The position numbers and the translations under genes were made by a program. This document shows positions 49,001-59,517 of a stretch of DNA of 64,000 bases, piece by piece (within the stretch, counting starts at the first letter, position 1; the number at the start of each line of letters is the position of its first letter). This DNA is from Strongylocentrotus purpuratus (Eukaryota; Echinodermata; Echinoidea; Camarodonta; Strongylocentrotidae): positions 4,392,754 to 4,456,753 of the forward strand of contig NW_022145611.1 of the NCBI RefSeq assembly GCF_000002235.5, read 5' to 3'. A model generated the notes under the pieces. That model was given only the letters and a program-made list of their open reading frames with translations. It had not been told where the DNA came from and did no database searches.

Positions 49001-52000
49001 CCCTGCAAAATCCTCCAGATCAAACTGTGCCTATTGTGAAGTTTTCTGCCAGCTTAGATAAAAGAGTACAATATTATACACCAATAATACCATAGGTACA
49101 TCATCAACTGGTTCTTGAGATAATGTGATCACAAGCTATTTTTGCATACATAATGAGCCCTGTGACCTTTGACCTTGTGACCCCAAAATATAATCAGTTA
49201 TTGATTTTGCGAGATACATACATTGATTTTGCAAGATACATACATGAATTAAGTTTGGCGGGAACCCATCAATCGGTTCTCGAGATAATGCGATCACAAG
49301 CTTTGTATGCATACATAATGAGCCCTGTGACCTGTGACCTTGTGACCCCAAAATCTAATCAGTTAATTGGCTTTGCAAGATACATACATGACCCAAGTTT
49401 GGAGAAAATCCATCAATCGGTTCTTGAGATAACGCGATCATGAGAACGGACGTACAGACGGGCGGACAGACGGACAACCCAACATAACGCCTCCGAAAAC
49501 AGTTATTAATGCATTGATCTATAAACCTATTAATCACCACACCCAAAATAAAGGGGATTGATTTTCCTCAAACAACACATGTGTTGGTGTACTGGTGAAA
49601 AAAAACCTTCAAGTATGGACTTGCTGAATTAATACGACAAACATGGACTTAGCTATTTAAAACTGTTAAATTTAATTGGTGTGATTTAGAACCTTCAAAT
49701 GTGGACTTGCTAATTTAAGCAAACAAACATGGACTTTCACATTACTGAATATTTATTACTGTATACAATTGCTAATTATGGTAGAGAATGTATTTGTAGT
49801 GTATAGGCAAGTAAATATTTGCCCTAAGTATGTTTACATCATTGCCCACATGCAAGGCAATTTATTAAAAACATTCTTCTTAATTAACAAAACATTTTAG
49901 AAATACATACATCTAAGCCTTCTGGTCCCTCTTCACTTCCATCTATGACACCTGGGGAATCTAAGTCCGGGTTATAGCAGGCATCAACCTGGCTGCAAGA
50001 CATGCTGTTACTCAGGGAGTGTACCTCTTGCCTAGCTGTCCCATTATCATCGGATGTTGGTGTGCCACCCTCTTGAGAGTGGGGTAGTAGTTGACTGGTG
50101 GATGGTGTTCCTTGGATAGGACACTGGTGAGAGCTTTGGTTGCTGATGTTGTTCATGATTGGTTGTGATGCTGGCTTGGATGTTGCATCTGGCATATGGG
50201 GCAGCTTATTGGTGGTAGTAGAGGTGACAATGTCCATGCTGTGGGGTGTCGGCAGCTTCTTGCTAGGCGTTTCCTGCATGTTACTGGAGGTGTGCTCCAC
50301 AATTGGTGTGTGCAATTGGGTCTGAAATTTAAATTAATATTTGAGTTGAGTTTCTGATACACTCTGAAGTAAAACATTTATTGTGACAACTACATAACAT
50401 TTTGTCTTAAGGCTGCTGCATGCCGAAAACCTATATGAAACATATGAAAAGCATTAATGTCTATATCGCAATATCATCAGCATACCTGCAGTACTCCAGA
50501 TTTTGTACATGTATGGTGAAAGCCTAAAATCATCAAGAATAATTGGCACAATAGTTTTTTATTTCCTTATAGCCCCAGAAAAGTTAACAAATTTCCAATG
50601 GTCCACCTAATTTTATTTCAACCAACACATTTGTTTGTGTACTGGTGAAAAAAAACCTTCAAGTATGGACTTGCTAAATTAATACGACAAACATGGACTC
50701 ATTTACATGTATTCTAAACTGTTAAATTTCAATTAGTGTGATTTAAAATCTTCAAATATGGACTTGCTAATTTAAGTAAACAAACATGGACTCTCACATT
50801 CCTGGATATTTATTACTGTATCAATATTGCTCATTATGGTAAAGAATGTATTTGTAGTGTATAGGTAAGTAAATATTTGCCCTAAGTATGTTTACATCAT
50901 TGCCCACATGCAAGGCAATTTATTAAAAACATTCTTCTTAATTAACAAAACATTTTAGAAATACATACATCTAAGCCTTCTGGTCCCTCTTCACTTCCAT
51001 CTATGACACCTGGGGAATCTAAGTCCGGGTTATAGCAGGCATCAACCTGGCTGCAAGACATGCTGTTACTCAGGGAGTGTACCTCTTGCCTAGCTGTCCC
51101 ATTATCATCGGATGTTGGTGTGCCACCCTCTTGAGAGTGGGGTAGTAGTTGACTGGTGGATGGTGTTCCTTGGATAGGACACTGGTGAGAGCTTTGGTTG
51201 CTGATGTTGTTCATGATTGGTTGTGATGCTGGCTTGGATGTTGCATCTGGCATATGGGGCAGCTTATTGGTGGTAGTAGAGGTGACAATGTCCATGCTGT
51301 GGGGTGTCGGCAGCTTCTTGCTAGGCGTTTCCTGCACGTTGATGTTAGTGTGTGGCATGACGTTTGGTGTGGGAGGCTGCAATTTAAATCAATACATGAG
51401 TCTGATTTTGGATACACTATGAAGCAAATGTTTATCATGAGAGCGATGTGACGTTTTCTGTATAGTTGTTTGTATATTCCATTATATCATTATTTGCAAA
51501 ATCTCAATATCGTATAAGAAAAATTATAGTGCTGGAGAATATACAGTCACCTAAAGCGTACATTTAAATTATCGACTCTAGAGTTGTATGATATTATTGA
51601 CATAAATATATGAATACCACTTGTACAAAGTAATTATATAATATTCTTTTTCATCATCTTTTTTTGAAAGTTTTTGAAGTGCTCTCCTTAAAAGGCCCAA
51701 GGATTGATAGAGTATAGGGCAGCGTGGAATAAGGGCATCAAGGAAAACTAATGTCCAACATTGTGCGATAGTAAATGGAAATAACAATAATGATGGAGGT
51801 GGTAAATTAGCTTTTGCAAAAACTGTATAATGTTCATATTTCACCAGTAAATACAAAATAAAACAAAGTGTAATATCGTACCTGCCGCCATGGCAAATCC
51901 TTAGTGCCGTAATCGTATCGTATTTCCTCCCCCACCTGAATATCGTCACATGCAAACAGACACAGATGTGGACTTGAGTCATGCAGGATGATTTTCTTCA

Positions 52001-55000
52001 TTACAGAATTTGGTGCCTTATGATCATCATTAATCCAACGGCCTAACCCCGCCTCTGGATCAGATGCATCAATGCTGCAGTCGCAAGATAAATGAGAAAA
52101 GATTGCATGCTTAGAGGTAGCATGAAACTATACTGAACAAAATACAGCTCAAATAGACCTGTGTACAAATGTTAGAGTTAAGGCTCATATTTCAAAATAA
52201 AAGTTATAACTAATACATACCAGTATTTTTGTTGTTGTAAATATTTGCAAGCCCTGGCATTTCCAGCCCTAATTGGCAAGTACAATTAATGAAGAATGGC
52301 ATGAAATTTATAAGTGACCTATTTTATCAATAGAACGTCGGAATTTAATGATGAGAGGGGGAAATGAAAAGATTTTTGGTTGATCGATACAAAACTATGA
52401 CCCCCACTATTTTCAGTACCAGGGTGATTTTTTTGCCCAAATTTGAACCCTCTTCTAAAAAGACTTGAGAATAACATACAAAATGCAAGTAAATCATTAT
52501 TCCACCAAATTATAGCTACATATTACCCTTCATGATCACATGCATGGTCTAGCTCATATTCATCATTGCAGAAAAGGTTTTAAATACTTTGATAAGGCAC
52601 ACAGGCCACACCTATTCCATCATATCTTCTTTAAAAAAACTCCACAAATGTTTATGGTATCATTGCAGAAATCATGAACACAAATAATTCAAGTCACTAT
52701 AATTGATCTGAAATATAAATAGCAGCATACAGTATGGTAACAAATTGATGAAATAACATAGTTGTAGTTTTCTTTATTTTCATTTTTCTTGAAACAGAAA
52801 TTAAAGAAACCTTTACTAACCTGTAGTTCACACCTGTATGAAGAAAATGAAATGTGTAGTCATTGTCTTCATCTGCATCTAATGTCTCACTGAAAATCCC
52901 TCTGTATTCTAGAAGAAAATCACCTTTCTGGAAGTGTTTGCATGTGAAAAGTCCATGACCTGAAGTGGAGTACACATGATATTTTATATTCTAAAGCTTA
53001 CAAAAATATTCCTTACAATAGTCTGGAAAGTTCGGCTTCGTAAGGCATTAGCTGTTAAAATGGTTCAACAAAGTTTTATGAATTAAATGCGTAATTTGGG
53101 TGGCATAAGCATTCCACATAAAGCCATCTACGCCCTCTAATATCCACTACATTTGTCTTCACTCTGCTGCTCTGAAGTTTAAATCTACTAACTTATGAAC
53201 CATAATTTTGTAATAATTGTACTGGCTTATAATTAATTGCAATTAAGGTACATGTACATGTATCACAAATAGTTAAAACTGTTATAGAAATCGTTCCAAT
53301 CTACTTTATCCCAGCTCCAAATTACAGTTAATTCGTTGATCACTTGTAATACATGTACGTATATATGCATGTCTAATAAAAATAAAATCGTCTCTGGGAG
53401 TTAATGCAGTCAAATATTTTGATTTCACCCACCTATTGTCTCATTCACAAACTTTATTTCAAAGCCATCTGGGTCTTTTTCAGCCCTGCACCATTTCTCT
53501 ACCTGTTGATGGGGTGCAACACGGCGGCGTCTGGTTGTCATCTAATGATAAAAAGAAGACAAGAGAAGGTGATGCATGTAAATCATAAGTTGGGTCTGGT
53601 CTAAGGACCATTCGCAATTTTCATGACTATCTTTCCTTGATATTCTTTCTTGCATGTAGGCCTAAGTCAAGTCTATATATCTAGCCCGAGACAGTTATAC
53701 TGTGGAAGCAGGATTGCTCTGCTAATTCTAACCAGCCAGCTTGCATGCATGGACTTATGACAGACCTTGCAAAGAGTTCAGATGCTCTTTTGATGACCAG
53801 AATGAGATCCAAATCCTAACTGGGATTACCTTTAATTTAGTTTGTTACTGTCAACAAAAGGAACATAAAATACATGTACAAGAAGCATTTTACAAGCTTT
53901 AATTTGTAAATTAATATTTTGTAATGATTTTGTACATATAAATCTAGGAAATGTTCTTAAATCACATTGTAGTGTCCTCTATTCTTCTTCACAAACTAGT
54001 CAATAAAAATGTGTACATGATGTGAATGCAGAAACTTAATGAGGTATGTAATATTGCAATTACTGTCCAAATGAGGATAACTTCATTAACTTAATAGCTC
54101 ACCTCAACATATTTTCTTTTGGAGAGAAGAAAATGGATAGCTAGTATAGCAGGGATAGAAACATTACGTTCAGAACATGCATACACAGACAAAGAAGATG
54201 AAGACAAACATTTAAAGAAAAAGATACGATACGACCATGATAATGTAAAGAAAACAAAGAATGATCAAGAGATGGAGAAAAAAGAAGACAAAGCACTGAC
54301 AAGACAATCCATGTAGTGGATCATCATTTGCAGAAGAAGAAGCATGCAGGGGCAGAGAAGATGGAGGATGACAGGGATGAAAAGATGGAGGGTGACAGGG
54401 ATGAAAAGATGGAGTAGGGCAAAGACCAATGCTGGGGAGAGTAGAAGAAGGCAGATCAGAGATAGAAAGTTCAAGAAGTGAGGGCAGTGACTGAGTAGAC
54501 TGATGAAGAGATGGATCGGAAGGTTTTGAACTGCTTGATGTAACAGACTGAATAGAAGACAACGAAGAAGAACGAGAAGGAGGAGGAGGAGGGGGAGGAA
54601 GATCATCCATATTCATTGTTTTAGCTGTGGAAAATAAAGAGGGTGAAAATTTGAAAAAAAACAATAAAAACCTATATTTGACTGTTATGATTTAGGGTTG
54701 ATTCTAAAGTTAAATAAATGCTTAAGACTAGTATTAAGTTAAGCCAAACAAACTCTAAACAACAGAAACTAGACTAGGTTTATAGATCTATCTCAACCTT
54801 TTCTAGTGATTGTTAGGTGGGCATCAAATATCGTGCAGTCTTTCGCTTCAATAAGGATCTAGATTATACTGGTCTATAAGTAATGTTCCTTCTAAGCTCT
54901 TACATCTGTAAAAGTTCATTTTTCATCATTGTCAGATTGAAGATAAACACACTGCAGATATCAGTGTGGTGTGCAACGTAGTCAATAATGCTAATGGCGA

Positions 55001-56497
55001 AAACAGACTTCAATTCAAATGCAGAAATTAATAATAATAATAATAATAATAGTTTGTCCTTATATAGCGCATTTCAGGACCACAGGCTCTCTCAATGTGC
55101 TTTACAGATATATATTAATACCCGGGTCACACTTTGTATGCATATTCTCCGCTCCCTGGGGAGCATTCCAGCCAGTCGCCATTTTACAAGCGCCACTTGC
55201 TAATCAAACCACATTAACTTTTGCATCCTACTGGGTACTCATTTAACACCTGGGTGGAGAGTGGCAAATGTAGATCAATGTCTTGCCAAAGGACATGAGT
55301 GCCGCGGCAGGACTTGAACCGCGGACCTTGTGATCCACAGCCCGGTGACATATTCACTCGACCAAGACACCTCAAATTAAGGTAGAGGTCTAGCTGGTAA
55401 AGATGAAAAATAAAGAGCCTATATCTGAGGTGAGGGGGATCTATTATTACAGGTTTAGATCGATCTAGATCATGTTTATTTTTTTATCTCACTGGATCAT
55501 TATCAGTTCAATTCATAGTCGGATAGAAATGTGTCTAGTCTAACTTTAACTAACGTACTGGTACGTGTCATGACGTTATTGCCTAAGAAAAGTTAGATTC
55601 AATCCAATTTAGATATGATTATGAACACCTTTTTTACTTATTTTTCAGTCAGTTTCTCCAATTTATACAGTTACAGTGCATATAAAAAAAAAGCCGATTA
55701 TACTCCCATTCAAATCAATTCCAGACTAAGTAGATCTCGACTCAATCTACTTTAGATATGAACACCCTTTTTTACTCATTTTTCAGTCAGTTTCTCCAAT
55801 TTATACAGTTACAGTGCATAGGTCTATAAACAAAAGCCAATTATACTCCCATTCAAATCAATTCCTGACTAAATAGATCTAGATCTCGACTCAATCTACT
55901 TTAGATATGAACACCCTTTTTTACTCATTTTTCAGTCAGTTTCTCCAATACAGTAACAGTGCATTTAAAAAAAAAGGCTGATTATACTCCCATTCAAATC
56001 AATTGCTCTTTTGCATGCATACAAAAGATAGAAGAAAACCTTGGACGTCCACCTTTCCCGGGCGTCCATGGTTAGAAGGTATGTATTCCTGCAAATGTCC
56101 ACGTTCGCAAAGAGGCCTACTTAAAATCATATTGCTGATTTTATTTCCCCTCTTCTTTTAATTTGGCGCAAGCCATTTTTGGCACTATGGACAAAAAAGG
56201 TCTATGTTAACTCAAGCGAGAAGAAATATTTGTTATTTTAGTGGCATTTTATAGAAAAAAAACTAGGCCTTACTCTATGGCTAGGTCTCGAGCACGTTTA
56301 AAAATGCCCTTCCTAGACTATTTTGAAAAGTAATTTTGACAGATTTGTCAAAAGTGTTACGTTTTTTTAAATACGTACTGTATTGTCCCAGATTTAGACC
56401 TAGCTCTATACTTTTCTTCCATCAAATATATAATTTTACTTACTTTAATTAAAGATATTTGTTGACCATCCGTTTCGGCATCGCCATCAATCAGCAT
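45174..56497 (-). CDS. SET-domain / zinc-finger / tyrosine-recombinase fusion gene
   Basis: Minus-strand exons with GT/AG ends and matching phases: 56497-56444 (tentative start), 53541-53433, 52959-52821, 52074-51882, 51376-50969, 50321-49911, 48737-46778, 46012-45929 and 45436-45174 (stop). Together they give 1207 codons including the stop, in one frame. Order: SET methyltransferase domain (about residues 35-165), disordered Pro/Ser/Thr linker made of two copies of one exon (166-438), acidic stretch, two zinc-finger-like motifs, recombinase domain (to about 1090), acidic exon, C-terminal basic module. The likely role is a chromatin protein; methylation and recombination activities are inferred. 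It could instead be two genes (SET, and recombinase starting at ATG 48734), but phase-0 joins at every linker boundary favour one. Start and any exons between 56.4 and 53.5 kb are uncertain. Confidence 0.75.
45668..45716. repeat. CT/TA microsatellite in intron
   Basis: (TC)n followed by (TA)n in the last intron of the minus-strand gene. The arginine/glutamate-repeat frame over it is an artefact. Confidence 0.9.
46778..48737 (-). CDS. Zinc-finger and Crypton-type tyrosine recombinase exon
   Basis: A 1960-nt exon (acceptor before GCC-ATG; donor GAAG|GTAAAG). Counting from the ATG at 48734: acidic N-terminus (residues 11-32), a C2H2-like finger (C102, C105, H115, H121), a CCHC-like motif (C184, C187, H199, C201), then a helical region and the recombinase fold. 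Matches to the tyrosine-recombinase active site are R458-P-G-E461 (box I Arg), K504 before VPVLLT, T573-H574-L575-R576 (box II), G601-H602 and Y611 in HREYYRLP (nucleophile). The box II histidine position of H-x-x-R holds T573, while H574 is shifted by one. Cryptons are DNA transposons with such enzymes. No terminal repeats are visible, which favours a domesticated host gene. Read-through past the donor gives VHNIFF and a stop. Confidence 0.85.
49098..49490 (+). repeat. Two-unit tandem repeat, gacctTTGaccttgtgacc family
   Basis: A ~170-bp unit (catcaatcggttctcgagataa...gagccctgtgacctttgaccttgtgacccc) occurs at about 49098 and 49265, with a third start at 49408. It ends in gacgggcggacagacggac. 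It lies in the intron between the linker exons and the recombinase exon. I recall related 'tgaccttgtgacc ... gacggacgg' sequences in many marine animals. Confidence 0.75.
49911..51376 (-). CDS. Tandemly duplicated linker exon (two copies)
   Basis: Exon copies 51376-50969 (136 codons) and 50321-49911 (137 codons) both start and end in phase 0, with donors GAT|GTATGT. From QETPSKKLPTPHS to the end the encoded peptides are identical. The first ~15-20 residues differ but align (xTPxVxxHTxxNxQETP). The downstream intron is also duplicated. Composition is Pro, Ser, Thr, Gln and Asp rich, so a disordered linker is likely. Being symmetric, either or both copies can be spliced in. Confidence 0.85.
51882..53541 (-). 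CDS. SET methyltransferase domain (three exons), KMT5A-like
   Basis: Exons 53541-53433 (opens MTTRRRRVAPHQQVEKWC directly after an acceptor AG), 52959-52821 and 52074-51882. Visible SET motifs are GHGLF, KGDFLLEYRG, YTFHFLHTGVNYSIDA, GLGRWIND and GEEIRYDYG, in canonical order. The spacing is like KMT5A (SET8), which methylates histone H4 K20 using S-adenosylmethionine. The usual RxINHS core is RWINDD here, so the His-Ser are replaced. The catalytic-site tyrosine region (RYDYG) is kept. Activity and substrate cannot be read from sequence. SET recognition is firm; the KMT5A link is from motif style. Confidence 0.9.
54103..54628 (-). other. Candidate alternative 5' exons of the SET gene
   Basis: An acceptor (ttttccacag, near 54627) is followed by a frame opening MNMDDLPPPPPPPS and rich in Ser/Pro to about 54310. 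Separately, a strong donor (TTGAG|GTGAGC at 54103) ends an open stretch (...LLSKRKYVE) whose phase 0 matches the next exon at 53541. The two frames differ, so at most one exon chain or an extra intron is right. Composition bias makes this weak. Confidence 0.3.
55030..55376 (-). mobile_element. tRNA-derived SINE
   Basis: Minus strand: an A-box-like TGGTCGAGTGAA near 55365 and an exact B-box GGTTCAAGTCC at 55320-55310, then a body and the 3' tail gcgctatataaggacaaac followed by (ATT)n. The RNA polymerase III boxes and tail are standard for a SINE moved by an L2-like LINE. The tRNA cloverleaf is decayed. Confidence 0.85.
55590..56000 (+). repeat. Three-copy ~140-bp tandem repeat
   Basis: Units sharing tttagatatgaacacccttttttactcatttttcagtcag, ttacagtgcata and gattatactcccattcaaatcaatt start near 55607, 55751 and 55900. 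It lies in the first intron of the SET gene. Confidence 0.85.
56028..56110 (+). repeat. 80-bp repeat flanking the SET-gene start, copy 1
   Basis: cttggacgtccacctttcccgggcgtccatggttagaaggt recurs at 56875-56950 in the same orientation. The core ggacgtcc is palindromic. The two copies bracket the putative first exon and promoter. Confidence 0.75.
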
Positions 56498-56660
56498 GCA
56501 GCTAGCGACTCGAAATGTTACTTGTAGAAGACGGGCACCGCGCCGTTAAGCCGCGGGGCGCGTCCCGTGCAGCTCAGGCCAGAGTACCCGGAAGTCCGAC
56601 GTCCCCGTCAAGACCTCGCTAACGCGCGTTATCTGAAATCACAAGGTAAAACAGGGACTC
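56444..56660 (-). promoter_or_regulatory. Probable CpG-rich promoter and first exon
   Basis: Minus-strand ATG at 56497 opens 18 codons (MLIDGDAETDGQQISLIK) in frame to a strong donor AAA|GTAAGTA at 56444, phase 0 like the exon at 53541. The next ~150 bp upstream (56500-56650) are much richer in C, G and CpG than the surroundings, without a clear TATA box, as in a TATA-less promoter. Other ATGs are nearby, so the start is tentative. Confidence 0.4.
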
Positions 56661-57084
56661 CCCTAAACTGATCCAAAGCTGGCAGCAGACGGAAATGAAA
56701 TCCGCCGATCGAGTAATTTTGTCCCACCGATCATTATTCCTAGTCGGTCGTAATGATATGCACACCGGTGTATCAGATTTGTTAACGGTTATCGTGGACC
56801 TAGCTCCAATCGAGTCTCCTATTTGATATGGTACTTGTTTAGCCGTAAAAAGTCATATTAAAGATAAAAGAGAACCGTGGACGTCCACCTTCGCCGGGCG
56901 TCCATGGTTAGAAGGTGTGTATTCCTACAAAGGTCCACGTTCGCGGCCATTTACAAACGCACACCACACACACACACACACACACACACAGGGGCGTCGC
57001 CAAAGGGGGGGGGGGGTGTGGGGGGTGCGACACCCCCCCCCCCACCTGTCAGGATATTGTCGGTAAAATTGCGCTGCCGTCGGG

Positions 57085-57400
57085 AAAAAGAGAAAAGGGG
57101 GAGGGAAAAAAAGAGAGGGAAAAAATAGAGGGAAAAAAGAGAGGGAAAAAAGAGTGGGAAAAAAGAGAGGGAAAGGGAAAGAAAAGAAAAAAAGAAAAGG
57201 AAAAGAAAAGAAAGGAAAAGAAAGGAAAGAAAGGAAAGAAAAGAGAAGAAAGAAAAAGAGGGAGGAGGGGAAAGAAACGAAAAGAAAGAAAAGAAAGAAA
57301 AGGAAAAAGAAGAAAAGAAGAGTGAAAGGGAAACAAAAGAATCGGGGGATGAAAGAGAGGAGAGAGAGGTGAGGTAAGAGTCCGAGAGAGGAGGAGTGGG
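57085..57400 (+). repeat. Polypurine tract of about 315 bp
   Basis: Almost only A and G (GGAAAAAAGAGA, AAAGGAAAAG units). It could form triplex DNA. The Lys/Glu-rich and Phe/Leu-rich frames on the two strands are artefacts. Confidence 0.95.
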
Positions 57401-57719
57401 AGTAAAAGAGAGAAGGGGGTTGGTGGGTGGAGTCGTCTCGTCGAGGGAGCAAGAAAGACACGGGTAAATATGTTGCTGTGTCGGGTCAGCTGTGTCGGTA
57501 TTCTTGCTCGATCCGCGTGTACTATATCAATGCAGAAGTTTGAAGTCGGTGAAATGTATATTGTCGGTCGGCCGACAATTTTTTTTCCCTACGAACTGTG
57601 ACTTTTTATCCGCTGTGACGACTTCGCGAGTGACTACAACTAAAATACTTATATTTTCTCGAAGTTTCACTTTCCTATAATATCAGCTAAAGAAATCAGA
57701 GGTTTAACATTTTCGGGGA

Positions 57720-58705
57720 AACTAAATTCAAACAAGGTTTAAGAGTCAACAACGGTACGACGAATCGTCGTCCTTTCTTTATATTGTGATGAATGATGAA
57801 ACGCCTAAAATTCCGCGCTTCGCGCGGAAGGGGAATCTTCATTTAGACGAGTCGAGAACGGTACAACGAATCGTCTTCTTTCTCTAATAATTTAAGGAAA
57901 CGTCAAAGCTTTCGCGCTTCGCGCGAGAGGGGGAAACTGATTTCAGTTGAATAGGGCTTAATAAGATTCGAAAACGGTACGAGGAATCGTCTTCTATATT
58001 GTGATGAAACGCCAAAAATTCCGCGCTTCGCGCGGAAGGGGAAAACTTCATTTAGACGAGTCGAGAACGGTACAACGAATCGTCTTCTTTCTCTAATAAT
58101 TTAAGGAAACGTCAAAGCTTTCGCGCTTCGCGCGAGAGGGGGAAACTGAATTCAGACAAAATTAATAGGGCTTATTTAGAGACGAAAACGGTTCAACGAA
58201 TCGTGTTCTTTCTCTAATAATATGAGGAAACGTCAAAGCTCTCGCGCGAGAGGGAGAAACTGAATTCAGATGAATAGGGCTTATTAAGAGTCGAAAACGG
58301 TACGACAAATTGTCTTCTTTCTCTAATAATTTAATGAAACGTCAAAACTTCCGCGCTTTGCGCGGGAGGGGGAAGCTTCATTCAGATAAGGATTAAGAGT
58401 CGAGAACAGTACACCGAATCGTCTGCTTTTTCTCATAATTTAATGAAACGTCAAAGCTTCCGCGCTTTGCGCGGGAGGGGGGAAACTGAATTCAGAAAAG
58501 GATAAACAGTCGAGAACGGTACAGCAAAGCTTTTTTTTTTTTTATAATAATTTAATGAAACGTCAAAGCTTTCGCGCTTCGCGCGGGAGGGGGGAAAACT
58601 TCATTCAGCCAAGGATTACCAGTCTAAAACGGTACAAGTAATCGTCTTCTTTTCCTAATAATTTAAGGAAACGCCTAAGCTTCCGCGCTTCGCGCGGGAG
58701 GCCCA
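57720..58705 (+). repeat. Satellite array, about nine ~110-bp monomers
   Basis: Each monomer has gagaacggtacaacgaatcgtcttctttctct, aataatttaaggaaacgtcaaagctt and a palindromic core ttcgcgcttcgcgcga followed by gagggggaaactgaattcag. aacggtac-like starts recur roughly every 100-120 bp. Confidence 0.9.
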
Positions 58706-59517
58706 TCACTCACACCCCCTAATGAGCGCGCTTTTAAGTGATTCTCTTGCTCACTAACGCCCCTCCCTAAAATAAGATCCTAGCTCCACGCCTGCATTAA
58801 AATATATAGCTATGATGCTAACTAAATTGAAGAAATAATTCGTATATTTATGTAGTCGAGAAAAATGACCATTTTGTACTATAGATAGTCCATAGGAAAA
58901 ACAATTTAGCTTTCGGCCCCAGGTTTATAGGGTTGAATTTGTAGATATTGGACATTTAACTTTGTCGGTAATTGGTGGCTAGTTTTGTCAGTAATCGTTG
59001 GCCTCTACACCCCCCCCCCCACTGAAAAAGGTATAGCGACGCCCCTGCACACACACACAAACGCACACACACACGCACACACACAAACGAACAAACAACA
59101 AACACACACATACCCAAACACATGTACATAAATTTATACATGCATACATACATGCACGCACATGCTAAATTTGACAACTATAAAGTAAAAGAATTTGACA
59201 TATTTCGAAATACTGACAGCTGCAAACTGTAGTGTTTTATTATAATGAACTCCGAAATAAGACGACACACTTTCAAGTAGTAACATAAAGATTGAGTATT
59301 TCGTCAGGAAGAATCGAACTCTTTATTTTGAGTCCCATCACTTAGAAAATGATGTATAATGGTACTACCACAGGAACATCAACACAAATGTCTCATTGGG
59401 GGAGGAAGCGCATTGTAAGTCATATTCCTTGTTTTCTCTTAAAGGAGAATTAACTTTAAAAAAAACTTATCTATGACCAAATAGACAATTCTGAGTCCTT
59501 TCTGGAAAGCATAGGAC

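Larger units (their letters stand above)
56989..59047. mobile_element. 2.06-kb TIR element in a CA microsatellite
   Basis: Termini CAGGGGCGTCGC and its inverse GCGACGCCCCTG, with cacacaca on both sides, so any 8-bp duplication is hidden by the CA repeat. hAT-like by its CAGGG termini. The cargo is a G run, a purine tract (57085-57400) and a satellite array (57720-58705), with no transposase. Confidence 0.8.

Noticed and set aside
49884-49913. Read-through ends of the duplicated linker exons (CISKMFC then stop) as true C-termini
   Set aside because: Both copies have a strong donor GAT|GTATGT just before, and phase-0 splicing to the next exon keeps a long frame.
55290-55376. Possible functional tRNA gene on the minus strand
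   Set aside because: A and B boxes are present but the cloverleaf stems do not pair well, and a SINE body and tail follow.
57049-57461. Phe/Leu-rich and Lys/Glu-rich long frames
   Set aside because: Both strands of a polypurine tract stay open because stop codons need T or mixed bases. Not a gene.
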